From: Proteiniclasticum sp.
GTDB taxonomy: Bacteria; Bacillota; Clostridia; Clostridiales; Clostridiaceae
NCBI RefSeq assembly: GCF_003514505.1
Contig: NZ_DOPX01000014.1
Location: 62,001 to 126,000 of the forward strand
Length of the DNA: 64,000 bases
Direction: 5' to 3'
The notes beneath the pieces are model-generated. The model saw only the letters and a program-made list of their open reading frames with translations. It was not told the DNA's origin and ran no database searches. Below, piece after piece: positions 1 through 8,870 of this stretch (position 1 is its first letter; the number at the start of each line of letters is the position of its first letter). Position numbers and translations under genes: made by a program.

Positions 1-779
1 CTCTGGTCACAGAAGAAGAGCTGAAAACCATGGTGGATGTGGGCAGCGAAGAAGGGGTTTTTGAACAGGAAGAAAAGGAAATGCTTCATAATATCTTTGA
101 TTTTGGAGATCTGCAGGTCCGGGACATCATGGTTCAGCGAGTGGACATCACTGCTCTGGATGTGGATGCTACCTACGAAGAAGTTCTGGAGATTGTGAAG
201 GATGAGCAATTTTCAAGATTTCCGGTTTACCGGGAGGACATCGATGACATCATCGGTATTCTTAACGTGAAGGATCTTCTGTTCCTCACCGAGGTAGAGA
301 AACGAGGCTTCAAACTGGAGGACTACATCAGAGAACCTTACTTTGCCTATGAGTTCAAAAGAATCACAGATCTGTTCAAAGAACTGAAAAAGACCCGCAC
401 ACATATCTCCATCATTCTGGATGAGTATGGCGGTACGGTAGGCATCGTCACCATCGAAGATCTTCTGGAGGAGATTGTCGGTGAGATTGATGATGAGTAC
501 GATGACGATAAAGAAACAGACATCGAAACCATCCGGAAGAATGAATATATGGTATCCGGATCTTACCGGCTGGATGAACTCAACGATCTCATCGGTACCG
601 ATATTGAATCAGAAGAGTTTGACTCCATCGGAGGTTATCTCATCGGAATCCTCGGTACTTTCCCCGCCAGTGGAGAAGTCATTGAAACAGATGGAATCCG
701 CTTTGTGGTGGATGAAGTGGACAAAAACAGAATCAAAAAAATCCGTATGATCCTAAAGCCCAAACAAACTGAATTCTAG
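1..779 (+). CDS. CNNM/HlyC-CorC family protein with CBS pair, 3' part only
   Basis: The 5' end lies outside the window: codons upstream of the first internal ATG (position 30) are open and read as the conserved V-T-E-E-E-L-K linker that precedes the CBS domains. What remains is a CBS domain pair (two ISRFPVYRED/ISIILDEYGG-like segments, about residues 35-150) followed by a C-terminal CorC/HlyC domain (about 165-245). In this family these cytosolic domains regulate an N-terminal membrane domain (DUF21) that moves or senses divalent cations such as Mg2+ or Co2+; the membrane part is not seen here. A terminator follows directly. The older hemolysin name for this family is not supported by function. 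Confidence 0.85.
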   Translation, partial: LVTEEELKTMVDVGSEEGVFEQEEKEMLHNIFDFGDLQVRDIMVQRVDITALDVDATYEEVLEIVKDEQFSRFPVYREDIDDIIGILNVKDLLFLTEVEKRGFKLEDYIREPYFAYEFKRITDLFKELKKTRTHISIILDEYGGTVGIVTIEDLLEEIVGEIDDEYDDDKETDIETIRKNEYMVSGSYRLDELNDLIGTDIESEEFDSIGGYLIGILGTFPASGEVIETDGIRFVVDEVDKNRIKKIRMILKPKQTEF

Positions 780-786
780 TATAAGA

Positions 787-810
787 GGAAGCCTCACCGG
801 CTTCCTTTTC
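787..810 (+). terminator. Rho-independent terminator after CNNM gene
   Basis: GGAAGCC and GGCTTCC form a 7-bp stem with a 5-base loop, followed by TTTTCATTT, 8 bases after the stop codon. Confidence 0.75.
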
Positions 811-861
811 ATTTGAGCTGTAAAGCTTTTTTGAACTTTCTAACTTTTTGATGTAAACGTA

Positions 862-890
862 TTGACAAACTTATACGTACAGGTTATATT
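862..890 (+). promoter_or_regulatory. trehalose operon promoter
   Basis: TTGACA (862-867) and TATATT (885-890) are separated by exactly 17 bases. The spacer is almost entirely filled by the first TreR-like operator, so repressor binding would exclude RNA polymerase. This is a sequence-based prediction. Confidence 0.8.
869..884 (+). promoter_or_regulatory. TreR-type operator 1
   Basis: ACTTATACGTACAGGT is an imperfect inverted repeat centred in the -35/-10 spacer. It matches, in inverted orientation, the second copy at 903-918. GntR-type TreR proteins bind such palindromes and release them with trehalose-6-phosphate; the treR gene is the third gene of the operon. Confidence 0.75.
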
Positions 891-902
891 CGAAGTGACT
901 CA

Positions 903-918
903 ACTTGTACGTATAAGT
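903..918 (+). promoter_or_regulatory. TreR-type operator 2
   Basis: ACTTGTACGTATAAGT is a near-perfect palindrome 18 bases downstream of operator 1 (centres 34 bases apart, about three helical turns), lying between the promoter and the ribosome binding site of the PTS gene. The pair suggests cooperative binding or a roadblock. Confidence 0.75.
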
Positions 919-938
919 TAAAAATAAGGAGGATTACA

Positions 939-2381
939 ATGGGAAAGTACACTGAAGATGCTAAAAAAATGCTCGAACTCATCGGTGGCAAAGAAAACAT
1001 TTCGGCAGTCTCACACTGCGTGACCAGAATGAGATTTGTTCTGGTGGATCCATCCAAAGCAGACATCAAAGGGATTGAAGCCCTGAAAAGTGTAAAGGGA
1101 AGCTTTACCCAGGCTGGACAGTTCCAAGTGATCGTTGGCAATGATGTCGCAAACTTCTATAACGATTTTGCAGCGGTATCCGGCGTGGAAGGCGTATCAA
1201 AAGATGAAGCAAAACAGGCAGCCAAGGGAAACATGAACTTTGCACAGCGGCTTCTAGCGAATCTGGCTGAAATATTTGCCCCACTCATTCCTGCTCTTGT
1301 GGTCGGCGGTCTTATTTTAGGTTTTAGAAATTTCCTGGAAGCAGTGCCCATTCTTAATAATGGTCAAGATACCATCGTGTCCCAGTATCAGTTCTGGGCA
1401 GGAGTCAATCACTTCCTGTGGATCATCGGTGAAGCCATTTTCCACTTCCTGCCTGTAGGTATTACCTGGTCTGTGTCCAGAAAATTCGGTACCACTCAGA
1501 TTCTCGGTATTGTATTAGGTATTACTCTGGTATCTCCTCAGCTTCTCAACGCTTATGGCGTTGCTGGCGGAGCCGAGATTCCTCAGTGGGACTTTGGATT
1601 CTTCCAGATCGATATGATCGGGTACCAGGCCCAGGTTATCCCAGCCATGCTGGCTGGGTTCACTCTGGTATACCTGGAGAAGTTCTTCAAGAAAATTGTG
1701 CCTGAATATCTTTCCATGATTCTTGTTCCTTTCTTTGCGCTGATTCCAACGGTTCTTCTTGCACACGTAGTGCTTGGTCCCATCGGCTGGGTCATCGGAG
1801 ATGCCATCTCAGCAGTAGTATACGGTGGACTGACCTCCGCATTTGGATGGCTTTTTGCAAGTGTATTCGGATTCCTCTATGCACCTCTGGTCATTACAGG
1901 ACTCCATCATATGACCAATGCCATCGACCTGCAGCTCATGAACGAGTTTGGCGGAACCAACCTCTGGCCAATGATTGCTCTTTCAAACATCGCCCAAGGC
2001 TCTGCAGTACTTGCCATCATCTTCCTGCATAGTGGTGACAAAGAAGAGCAGCAGATTTCTATCCCTGCAGCCATATCCTGCTACATGGGAGTTACAGAAC
2101 CTGCCATGTTTGGTATCAACATCAAATACATCTATCCCTTTGTTGCTGCCATGACCGGGTCCGCTCTGGCTGCCATCGTTTCTGTCAGCTCCGGCGTAAT
2201 GGCGAACTCCATCGGTGTGGGTGGTCTTCCTGGAATCCTATCCATTCAGCCTAAATATATGTTTATGTTCGGCATTGCTATGTTGATCGCGTTTGTAGTT
2301 CCAATCATACTGACCATCCTCTTCCACAAGAAGGGCATACTCAAAGGCAAAGGAATGGACCTGAAACTGAAGTATTTCTAA
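939..2381 (+). CDS. treP: trehalose-specific PTS transporter, EIIBC
   Basis: Imports trehalose and phosphorylates it to trehalose-6-phosphate across the membrane. The N-terminal EIIB domain (about 1-80) carries the phosphorylated Cys27 in S-H-C-V-T-R-M-R-F. The C-terminal EIIC domain (about 105-475) has about 10 membrane segments and the GLHHMTNAID-type EIIC motif near residues 325-335. No EIIA domain follows; this is usual for trehalose EIIBC proteins, which borrow a glucose-type EIIA from elsewhere. Start is fixed by AGGAGG at 927-932. First gene of a three-gene operon with the hydrolase and TreR, under the two operators just upstream. Specificity is inferred from those neighbours. Confidence 0.92.
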   Translation: MGKYTEDAKKMLELIGGKENISAVSHCVTRMRFVLVDPSKADIKGIEALKSVKGSFTQAGQFQVIVGNDVANFYNDFAAVSGVEGVSKDEAKQAAKGNMNFAQRLLANLAEIFAPLIPALVVGGLILGFRNFLEAVPILNNGQDTIVSQYQFWAGVNHFLWIIGEAIFHFLPVGITWSVSRKFGTTQILGIVLGITLVSPQLLNAYGVAGGAEIPQWDFGFFQIDMIGYQAQVIPAMLAGFTLVYLEKFFKKIVPEYLSMILVPFFALIPTVLLAHVVLGPIGWVIGDAISAVVYGGLTSAFGWLFASVFGFLYAPLVITGLHHMTNAIDLQLMNEFGGTNLWPMIALSNIAQGSAVLAIIFLHSGDKEEQQISIPAAISCYMGVTEPAMFGINIKYIYPFVAAMTGSALAAIVSVSSGVMANSIGVGGLPGILSIQPKYMFMFGIAMLIAFVVPIILTILFHKKGILKGKGMDLKLKYF

Positions 2382-2406
2382 AAAATAAAAGGAGTGAACT
2401 CTCTTG

Positions 2407-4071
2407 ATGAATTTTAACGACAAGGTCATCTATCAGATTTATGTGAAATCCTTTATGGATTCCAATGGCGATGGTCTTGGCGATATCGCTGGGATCACCA
2501 GCAGACTGAGCTATCTGGAGAAGCTGGGGGTAGATTACCTCTGGCTCACTCCTGTTTTTGTCTCCCCTATGAATGACAACGGCTACGATGTGGCAGACTA
2601 CAGAAAAATCGATCCCTCCTTCGGTACCATGGAGGATCTGGAGAACCTGATAAAGGAAGCAAAAAAACGAGGCATGGGTATAATGCTGGACATGGTATTC
2701 AACCACACCTCCACCGCCCATGAATGGTTTCAGAAGGCTCTCCAGGGAGACCCAAAATACAAAGACTACTATATCTTCAAAAAAGGGCTAGACGGTGCTC
2801 CCCCCACAAACTGGGAATCTAAATTCGGCGGAAACGCCTGGGAATATGTGCCTCAGTTTGATGAGTACTATCTTCATCTCTTCGACAAGACCCAGGCAGA
2901 TCTCAACTGGGAAAATGAGGAGGTCCGGAAAGAGCTTTATGATATTGTAAACTTCTGGCTGGACAAAGGTGTCAGCGGATTCCGGTTTGATGTGGTGAAT
3001 CTCATTTCGAAACCGGAAACTTATGAAAATGATGACCTGGGTGATGGCAGACGTTTCTATACCGATGGACCTAAAATCCATCAGTTTCTGAAGGAGCTGA
3101 ACCGGAAAAGTTTTGGCCAGAAAGAAGACTCTTTGACCGTTGGTGAGATGTCTTCCACGTCTCTGGAAAATTGTGTGAGATATTCGAACCCTTCCGAGAA
3201 GGAGCTCAGCATGGTGTTCAATTTCCATCATCTCAAAGTGGATTATGAAAAAGGAGACAAGTGGTCACTGAAGCCCTTTGATTTTCAGGAGCTGAAAGAA
3301 ATCTTCGACCACTGGCAGACCGGCATGCAGAAGCATCAGGGAAATATGGCCCTCTTTTACAACAATCATGACCAGCCCAGAGTGGTTTCAAGATTTGGTC
3401 ATGACAAGAAATACCATAAAGAATCCGCAAAAATGCTGGCCACCTCCATCCATATGCTCCGGGGTATTCCCTATATTTATCAGGGAGAAGAGTTCGGCAT
3501 GACCAATGCCTATTTCACTTCCATTCACGAGTACCGGGATGTGGAAAGCACCAACTACTATGAAATCCTCCGAAAAGAAGGGCTTCCTGAAGAGCGGATC
3601 CTAGAGATTCTCCAGGCTAAGTCAAGGGATAATGGTAGAACCCCAGTACTGTGGAACGACGAGGAAGGACGTGGTTTTACAGAAGGCACTCCCTGGATTC
3701 CTTTTGCGAAGGGTCCTTCTGTCAGTGCAGAGAAAGATATGAAAGAAGAGGACTCCATCTTCGGTTATTATCAGAAGCTCATAGAGCTTAGAAAAACCAA
3801 CCCAGTTATTCAGGAAGGCACCTATGAGATCCTAGAAAAAGACCATCCATCCCTCTTCTGCTATGTAAGAGCCCTGGGGGAGAAAAAGGTACTGGTGCTG
3901 AACAATTTCTATGACAAGGAAGAAGAATTCTCTCTCAATAGCCACGGTTTTCCTCCAGTAGATGAAAAGAAAGTACGTCTTTTACTGACAAACTACAATG
4001 AGCTCTGCATAAAAGATGAAAAAATCTGTCTGAGACCCTATGAATCTGTGGTAATTGGCGTTGAGCCTTAA
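2407..4071 (+). CDS. treA: trehalose-6-phosphate hydrolase (GH13)
   Basis: Cleaves cytosolic trehalose-6-phosphate into glucose and glucose-6-phosphate. A GH13 (beta/alpha)8 enzyme of 554 residues. Visible catalytic set: nucleophile Asp195 in F-R-F-D-V-V-N, acid Glu247 in V-G-E-M, and transition-state Asp322 in N-N-H-D-Q-P. The opening residues (V-I-Y-Q-I-Y-V-K-S-F) are those of alpha-glucosidases of this group. An in-frame TTG at 2404 sits 9 bases after GGAG and could be the true start; the ATG at 2407 fits the family better. It lies 25 bases after the transporter, so the two are co-transcribed. An oligo-1,6-glucosidase is the alternative, but the operon argues for trehalose. Confidence 0.9.
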   Translation: MNFNDKVIYQIYVKSFMDSNGDGLGDIAGITSRLSYLEKLGVDYLWLTPVFVSPMNDNGYDVADYRKIDPSFGTMEDLENLIKEAKKRGMGIMLDMVFNHTSTAHEWFQKALQGDPKYKDYYIFKKGLDGAPPTNWESKFGGNAWEYVPQFDEYYLHLFDKTQADLNWENEEVRKELYDIVNFWLDKGVSGFRFDVVNLISKPETYENDDLGDGRRFYTDGPKIHQFLKELNRKSFGQKEDSLTVGEMSSTSLENCVRYSNPSEKELSMVFNFHHLKVDYEKGDKWSLKPFDFQELKEIFDHWQTGMQKHQGNMALFYNNHDQPRVVSRFGHDKKYHKESAKMLATSIHMLRGIPYIYQGEEFGMTNAYFTSIHEYRDVESTNYYEILRKEGLPEERILEILQAKSRDNGRTPVLWNDEEGRGFTEGTPWIPFAKGPSVSAEKDMKEEDSIFGYYQKLIELRKTNPVIQEGTYEILEKDHPSLFCYVRALGEKKVLVLNNFYDKEEEFSLNSHGFPPVDEKKVRLLLTNYNELCIKDEKICLRPYESVVIGVEP

Positions 4072-4105
4072 TACCTGAAGTGGTATGATGGATTGGGTGA
4101 TATGT

Positions 4106-4822
4106 ATGGCAAAGTATTCCGTATTGTACAATAAAATACAGAAGGATATCGAAGATGGACGCTTAAAACCAGGAGAACAGCTTCCCTCCGAAAAAGAACT
4201 GATGGATGAGTATGACCTCTCAAGGGACACGGTGAGAAAATCTCTCAGTCTTCTTGTCACGAACAATTACATCAGAAAGATCAAGGGGAAAGGCTCTTTT
4301 GTCCTGGAGATGAACAAGTTTGATTTTCCTGTGGCAGGTCTCATCAGCTTCAAGGAAATGGCGGCGAAAACTGGAATGACCAGCTATTCGACAGAAGTCA
4401 TCCGGCTTCAGCTGCAAAAGGCTGCCACCTTTCCCACAAAAGCCTTGGATGCTCAGGAGATCCACTCCATTTGGGAGGTTATCCGAGTAAGGACCATAAA
4501 CGGCAGGAGAGTCATACTGGATAAAGATTATTTTTATCAGGATGTGGTTCCAGAGCTGACAGAAGAAATCTCTTCCAACTCTATTTATGAGTATCTGGAG
4601 CAGAATCTGGGTCTTAAGATCGGTTTTGCGCAAAAGGAGATTGTCATGGAAAAAGCCACTGCAGAAGACCGCCTTTTATTGGACCTTCATGACTATGACA
4701 TGGTCGCTGTGGTCAATACACTGGTCTACCTTGTGAACGGAAAACTGTTTCAGTTTACCCAATCCAGACACTGTCCGGATAAATTCAAGTTCATTGATGT
4801 GGCCAGAAGAAACACACCATAA
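4106..4822 (+). CDS. treR: trehalose operon repressor, GntR family
   Basis: Transcriptional repressor of the trehalose genes, relieved by trehalose-6-phosphate. The N-terminal winged helix (about 5-70) has the GntR pattern (L-P-S-E-K-E-L ... R-D-T-V-R-K-S-L), and the C-terminal UTRA ligand domain covers about 90-235, with the conserved I-L-D-K-D-Y-F and N-S-I-Y-E-Y segments. Starting at 4106 gives 238 residues, the usual TreR length, with GGGTGA upstream; the earlier in-frame ATG codons at 4085 and 4088 lack a ribosome site. Last gene of the operon, so autoregulated through the operators at 869-918. Confidence 0.92.
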   Translation: MAKYSVLYNKIQKDIEDGRLKPGEQLPSEKELMDEYDLSRDTVRKSLSLLVTNNYIRKIKGKGSFVLEMNKFDFPVAGLISFKEMAAKTGMTSYSTEVIRLQLQKAATFPTKALDAQEIHSIWEVIRVRTINGRRVILDKDYFYQDVVPELTEEISSNSIYEYLEQNLGLKIGFAQKEIVMEKATAEDRLLLDLHDYDMVAVVNTLVYLVNGKLFQFTQSRHCPDKFKFIDVARRNTP

Positions 4823-4847
4823 CAGAAGATAGAGAATAAGAAGATCC

Positions 4848-4878
4848 GAACCGGCATTTTATGAATGCCGGTTTTTTC
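4848..4878 (+). terminator. terminator of trehalose operon
   Basis: AACCGGCATT and AATGCCGGTT form a perfect 10-bp stem around a 5-base loop, followed by a T run. Confidence 0.85.
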
Positions 4879-4938
4879 TAGACCAGACGCAGAAGATACA
4901 CTACAATAAGAACTATACAAAAGGAAAGGAGCAGCAGG

Positions 4939-5391
4939 ATGGATCCCTTTTATGAAGAAGCATTAAAAGAAGCCCAAAAGTCCTACAGCCTCAGGGAAGT
5001 GCCTGTGGGCTGTGTCATTGTAAAAGATGGTCAGGTCATTGGTCGTGGACATAATACCATGGAAAAAGACCATGACCCTTCCTGCCATGCTGAACTCCAA
5101 GCCATAAAGGACGCAGGCAAATCCCTGAAGAACTGGCGTCTTACGGGCTGCACCCTTTATGTGACCTTAGAACCCTGCCTCATGTGTGCGGCAGCCATTA
5201 AGAAATCCAAAATCAGAAAGGTGGTCATCGGCGCCATTGAACCCCGGGAAGGAGCTTTTGGCAGTGTGCTTTCTGTCAATGATCTGCCACCTTATTATCA
5301 TCATGTGGACTCCGTGTTCCTTCACGATGATGCATCACTAAAGCTCATCAAAAATTTCTTCAAGGAGCTTCGAAATGATTCAGCTATATAA
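4939..5391 (+). CDS. tadA: tRNA adenosine(34) deaminase
   Basis: Deaminates A34 to inosine in the wobble position of tRNA-Arg(ACG), which is itself encoded in this window at 8542. Cytidine-deaminase fold of 150 residues; zinc site His50 and catalytic Glu52 in H-A-E, with Cys80 and Cys83 in P-C-L-M-C. AAGGAG lies close upstream of the ATG. The 3' end overlaps psd by 17 bases, pointing to translational coupling with a gene of unrelated function. Confidence 0.93.
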   Translation: MDPFYEEALKEAQKSYSLREVPVGCVIVKDGQVIGRGHNTMEKDHDPSCHAELQAIKDAGKSLKNWRLTGCTLYVTLEPCLMCAAAIKKSKIRKVVIGAIEPREGAFGSVLSVNDLPPYYHHVDSVFLHDDASLKLIKNFFKELRNDSAI

Positions 5392-6262
5392 CAGAACAAC
5401 AAAAAAACTGGAAGAAGAGAATGTACTGGGTGGGCGTTATTTGTCTCTTCTCTATGAAAAACCCTACGGAAAAGCTCTTCTTTTCTTTGTGAAAAGAAAA
5501 TTCTTTTCTGCATTTTACGGTAAACTCATGAACACCAGATGGTCTAAAAAACTGATCCCCTCCTTCATGGAAAACAACGGACTGAATTCTTCAGACCTTC
5601 TGGATCCCCTTTCTTCGTTCCAGTCCTTTAATGAGTTCTTCGCCCGAAAACTGAAAAAATCTGCACGCCCTTTTGATGCAGCAGGTGACATCCTCATCAG
5701 CCCTGCTGATGCCAGGCTTCTTGTCTTTGAAAATCTCAGAAAAGATGCTGTACTGCAGGTGAAGGGGCTTACTTATGAACTGGAGGACCTCATAAAAGAC
5801 AAAGACCTTGCGGATCTTTTCGACGGTGGGACAGTCCTAGTATTCAGACTCAACCCTCTAGATTATCACAGGTTTCATTTTATGGACAGCGGTACGCCAA
5901 AAGAGACGAAGTATATCGATGGGCTATACTACTCGGTGAATCCTGTGGCGCTGAAATCCATACCGAGGCTGTATATTGAAAACAAGCGTGCTTTGACACT
6001 TTTTGAAAGTATGCACTTTGGCCCTGTTCTTTATGTGGAAGTGGGTGCTACCAATGTGGGCAGCATCGTAGAGACCTATAGTCCCCACGTCTCTGTGGAG
6101 AAAGGTGCTGAAAAAGGGTACTTTAAGTTTGGAGGTTCCACTGTCATTTTATTTATTGCAAAAGATAGGGTGATGGTGGACCAGGATATTCTCGACTATT
6201 CGCGCCAGGGCATAGAAACTCGTGTGCTCTTTGGAGAGGCCATTGGAGAAAGAAAAAATTAA
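5375..6262 (+). CDS. psd: phosphatidylserine decarboxylase proenzyme
   Basis: Converts phosphatidylserine to phosphatidylethanolamine at the membrane. The 295-residue proenzyme has the G-G-S-T self-cleavage motif with Ser255, which becomes the pyruvoyl group of the small alpha chain. Conserved P-L-D-Y-H-R-F-H and the catalytic-region H-F-G-P-V segment are present. AAGGAG precedes the ATG inside the tadA coding end. The next gene, a patatin-like lipase, is also a lipid enzyme, though a 74-base gap separates them. No phosphatidylserine synthase is seen in the window. Confidence 0.92.
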   Translation: MIQLYNRTTKKLEEENVLGGRYLSLLYEKPYGKALLFFVKRKFFSAFYGKLMNTRWSKKLIPSFMENNGLNSSDLLDPLSSFQSFNEFFARKLKKSARPFDAAGDILISPADARLLVFENLRKDAVLQVKGLTYELEDLIKDKDLADLFDGGTVLVFRLNPLDYHRFHFMDSGTPKETKYIDGLYYSVNPVALKSIPRLYIENKRALTLFESMHFGPVLYVEVGATNVGSIVETYSPHVSVEKGAEKGYFKFGGSTVILFIAKDRVMVDQDILDYSRQGIETRVLFGEAIGERKN

Positions 6263-6336
6263 AGAACTGTTCACTTACTTTTTTTCTTTCCGATAGAAGT
6301 TAAGGCTAGAATTGAACTAAAAAGGTGGGATTATGT

Positions 6337-7470
6337 ATGTATGGACTGGCTCTTGGCGGAGGTGGCTCCAGAGGTTCTTATGAAATCGGAGTTCTGAAAG
6401 CCTTACAAGAACTGAATATAGAGATTGGTGCCATTACAGGCACATCCATAGGTGCCATCAATGCTGCGGCTTATCTGATGAATGATTTTGCGCTGATGGA
6501 AGAAATCTGGATGTCTCTTAATAGAGATTCCCTCATAAAATTTGAATCACAGCTGGTCCCTGAGGTGATCCGGCAAAGAGGCTTCGACTTTGAGATTCTT
6601 CTCTCTCTTCTTCATGAGATTCTTGATGAAGAGACCATTCGAAAGCACCCCACGGATCTGGGCATTGTGACGTACAATCTGACTGCCCGGAAGCCTGTGG
6701 TGCTTTTTAAAGAAGAAATCCCCCAGGGAAAACTCATCGATTATGTGGCAGCCAGCGCAAATCACCCCAGTTTCCAGAGACTTCTTATTGATGGGGATGC
6801 TTATATTGATGGAGCAGTTTTTGACAATATTCCCGTACGGCCACTTTACGATAGAGGATATACCGAAATCATCGCAGTGAATCTCCATACTTTTGGAGAC
6901 CGCAGAAACCTCAGCGGACCTTATCACCTCATCGAGATCGAGTCTGACAATCCTTTGGGATCCATTCTCTTTCCTGATCCGGAAACCATCCGGAATAATA
7001 TGACCTACGGCTATCTCGACACACTCCGAGCTTTCAAAAAGCTTTACGGTGCGACCTATTACTTTGAACATCTGGATGATTTTGCCCTTCTTTCCTCTCT
7101 CAATGCGGAAGAAGTCAAAGCCCTCAAAGAAACCATTCATCCATTTTTCCTGAACAAAACCTTAGAAAAATATGAGAAGCTGCTCTTTACTGACTACTCT
7201 CTGGCTCAGGCAGCACTGGAGATCACAGCAGAAGCACTGGAGATCAGCCCGCTTAAAGTATACAGACATCAGGGCGAGCTTCTGGATGCAATATTCAGTA
7301 AAATCCAAGAAATGGTCCAGGGAGGAGACAAAATCCCATGGAAGGAAAGAGCTGTTTTTAAGGAACTCGATCCTGCCGCACTCACAGCTTTAGCTGTAAC
7401 GAGTCCGAAACTTGCCATTGCCAATCTGTTTATCAAAATGATCCAAAATAGAATCTTAGGAGGTTCCTAG
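6337..7470 (+). CDS. patatin-like phospholipase family protein
   Basis: Predicted cytosolic or membrane-associated lipid acyl hydrolase using a Ser-Asp dyad. Oxyanion motif G-G-G-G-S-R-G at 7-13, nucleophile Ser37 in G-T-S-I-G, and Asp158 in D-G-A. About 200 further residues follow the patatin domain, mostly helical and without a recognised domain. The ATG at 6337 is chosen because AAGGTGGG lies correctly before it; an in-frame GTG at 6325 falls inside that ribosome site. The substrate is unknown; the nearby psd gene is compatible with phospholipid turnover. It overlaps the next gene by one base. Confidence 0.88.
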   Translation: MYGLALGGGGSRGSYEIGVLKALQELNIEIGAITGTSIGAINAAAYLMNDFALMEEIWMSLNRDSLIKFESQLVPEVIRQRGFDFEILLSLLHEILDEETIRKHPTDLGIVTYNLTARKPVVLFKEEIPQGKLIDYVAASANHPSFQRLLIDGDAYIDGAVFDNIPVRPLYDRGYTEIIAVNLHTFGDRRNLSGPYHLIEIESDNPLGSILFPDPETIRNNMTYGYLDTLRAFKKLYGATYYFEHLDDFALLSSLNAEEVKALKETIHPFFLNKTLEKYEKLLFTDYSLAQAALEITAEALEISPLKVYRHQGELLDAIFSKIQEMVQGGDKIPWKERAVFKELDPAALTALAVTSPKLAIANLFIKMIQNRILGGS

Positions 7471-8495
7471 TGAAATTCATTGATTTAAGAAGCGATACTG
7501 TCACCCATCCTACAGAAAAAATGCGTCAGCTCATGGCATCAGCGCCTGTGGGGGATGATGTGTACGGAGACGATGAGACTGTTATAAAACTGGAAGAAGA
7601 AACAGCACGGATCCTTGGAAAGGAAGCTGCTCTTTTCGTTCCATCTGGTGTCTTTGGCAACCAGCTCTCCATCCTGACCCACACTGAAAGAACCAACGAA
7701 ATCATTCTTGGTGAGAACTCCCATATCATTGCCCATGAGGCAGGCTCTGTAGCACTGATTTCAAACGTTCAGACCAGAACGCTGAAGGACGATCTGGGAG
7801 AACTGGATCCGAAAGAAGTGCAGAAAGCAGTCCGAAAAGGAGAAGACATTCATTTTCCAAAAACCGGACTCATTTGTGTGGAAACGGCGCACTCCACTGG
7901 AAACGTCGCATCACTGGAAAATCTTAAGAGCATCTCTGAGATTGCAAAGGCCTATGAGATTCCCGTTCATCTGGATGGCGCAAGGCTCTTTAATGCGGCA
8001 GCGCATCTTAAGGTGGATGCAAAGGAAATCGCCCAGTATGCAGACAGCATTTCTCTCTGTCTTTCAAAGGGTCTATGTGCACCTGTGGGCTCTGTGGTTT
8101 CAGGTTCAAAAGAATTCATTGCTAAGGCTCGCAAAAACCGAAAGATTCTAGGTGGAGGCATGAGGCAGGTGGGTATTCTCGCCGCTGCAGGTCTGGAAGC
8201 TCTGGAAATGAGGCATAGACTGAACGAGGATCATGAGAACGCCAGATATTTCGGCGAAGAGCTTCATAAAATCCCCGAAATCACGGTAAGACTTGATGAG
8301 ATCAAGATCAATATGATTTTCTTCACCATCGATAAAGAAGGGTTCCAGGAATCAGATCTTGTAGAACATATGAAAGAGCATGGGATTCTCATGAACGGTA
8401 GTGATGAGGGAGTTTTCCGCTTTGTGACCCACTACTATGTCACAAGAGACAGGATAAACCAGGTTCTTCAGATCATTCGTGAATATTTTCAATAG
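7470..8495 (+). CDS. ltaE: low-specificity L-threonine aldolase
   Basis: PLP enzyme cleaving L-threonine (and allo-threonine) to glycine and acetaldehyde. 341 residues; opens with the family signature F-I-D-L-R-S-D-T-V-T, has the V-H-L-D-G-A-R-L-F-N aspartate segment and the PLP lysine Lys200 in S-L-C-L-S-K-G-L. GTG start, sharing its first base with the stop of the lipase gene, and AGGAGG 6 bases upstream, so the pair is translationally coupled. Close relatives (beta-eliminating lyases) are less likely given the opening motif. Confidence 0.92.
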   Translation: MKFIDLRSDTVTHPTEKMRQLMASAPVGDDVYGDDETVIKLEEETARILGKEAALFVPSGVFGNQLSILTHTERTNEIILGENSHIIAHEAGSVALISNVQTRTLKDDLGELDPKEVQKAVRKGEDIHFPKTGLICVETAHSTGNVASLENLKSISEIAKAYEIPVHLDGARLFNAAAHLKVDAKEIAQYADSISLCLSKGLCAPVGSVVSGSKEFIAKARKNRKILGGGMRQVGILAAAGLEALEMRHRLNEDHENARYFGEELHKIPEITVRLDEIKINMIFFTIDKEGFQESDLVEHMKEHGILMNGSDEGVFRFVTHYYVTRDRINQVLQIIREYFQ

Positions 8496-8541
8496 AACTG
8501 TTTGAAAAGAAGGCTCAGTTATGGTATTATAATTGAGTCAT

Positions 8542-8618
8542 GCAGTGGTAGCTCAGCTGGATAGAGTAACCGGCTACGAACCGGTCGGCCGGGGGTTCGA
8601 ATCCCTCTCACTGCACCA
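8542..8618 (+). tRNA. tRNA-Arg (ACG)
   Basis: Complete cloverleaf including encoded CCA: acceptor arms GCAGTGG/TCACTGC, anticodon stem ACCGG/CCGGT, loop CTACGAA with anticodon ACG, discriminator A. The A34 is the target of TadA. The last 34 bases are repeated exactly at 10878-10911, marking this gene as an integration site. TATAAT at 8528-8533 is a plausible -10. Confidence 0.95.
8585..8618 (+). repeat. attL-like copy of 34-bp direct repeat (tRNA-Arg 3' end)
   Basis: Perfect 34-base identity with 10878-10911. It spans the variable/T-arm, acceptor 3' strand and CCA. The flanking bases differ (G before this copy, T before the other). Confidence 0.9.
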
Positions 8619-8621
8619 ATT

Positions 8622-8654
8622 CCAACAGTTTCAGAACTTCTGATTCTGTTGGTT
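8622..8654 (+). terminator. terminator downstream of tRNA-Arg
   Basis: CCAACAG ... CTGTTGG stem followed by TTTTTTAT. It lies inside the island, so the inserted DNA brought a replacement terminator for the tRNA. Confidence 0.7.
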
Positions 8655-8688
8655 TTTTATTTATAGCATCAAATTAACAGCAAGGTAA

Positions 8689-8712
8689 AAGGATAGCTTA
8701 ATTGCTATCCTT
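8689..8712 (-). terminator. hairpin at 3' side of island cassette
   Basis: AAGGATAGC and GCTATCCTT form a 9-bp perfect stem with a 6-base loop; on the minus strand it is followed by a short T run, 160 bases past the stop of the 182-residue protein. Confidence 0.5.
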
Positions 8713-8870
8713 AATAATTTAAAATATAGTTTTTTGAAACTGATAATGTGATTCAACAGCTTCTCTTAAACTTTACCTCAGCGAATCGATTTCAATATGA
8801 AAGAGAGGCATTATACATTCCTTTTGCATACAAATCTTCTTATTAGCTGCCGATAGGCATTTAAAAATAC

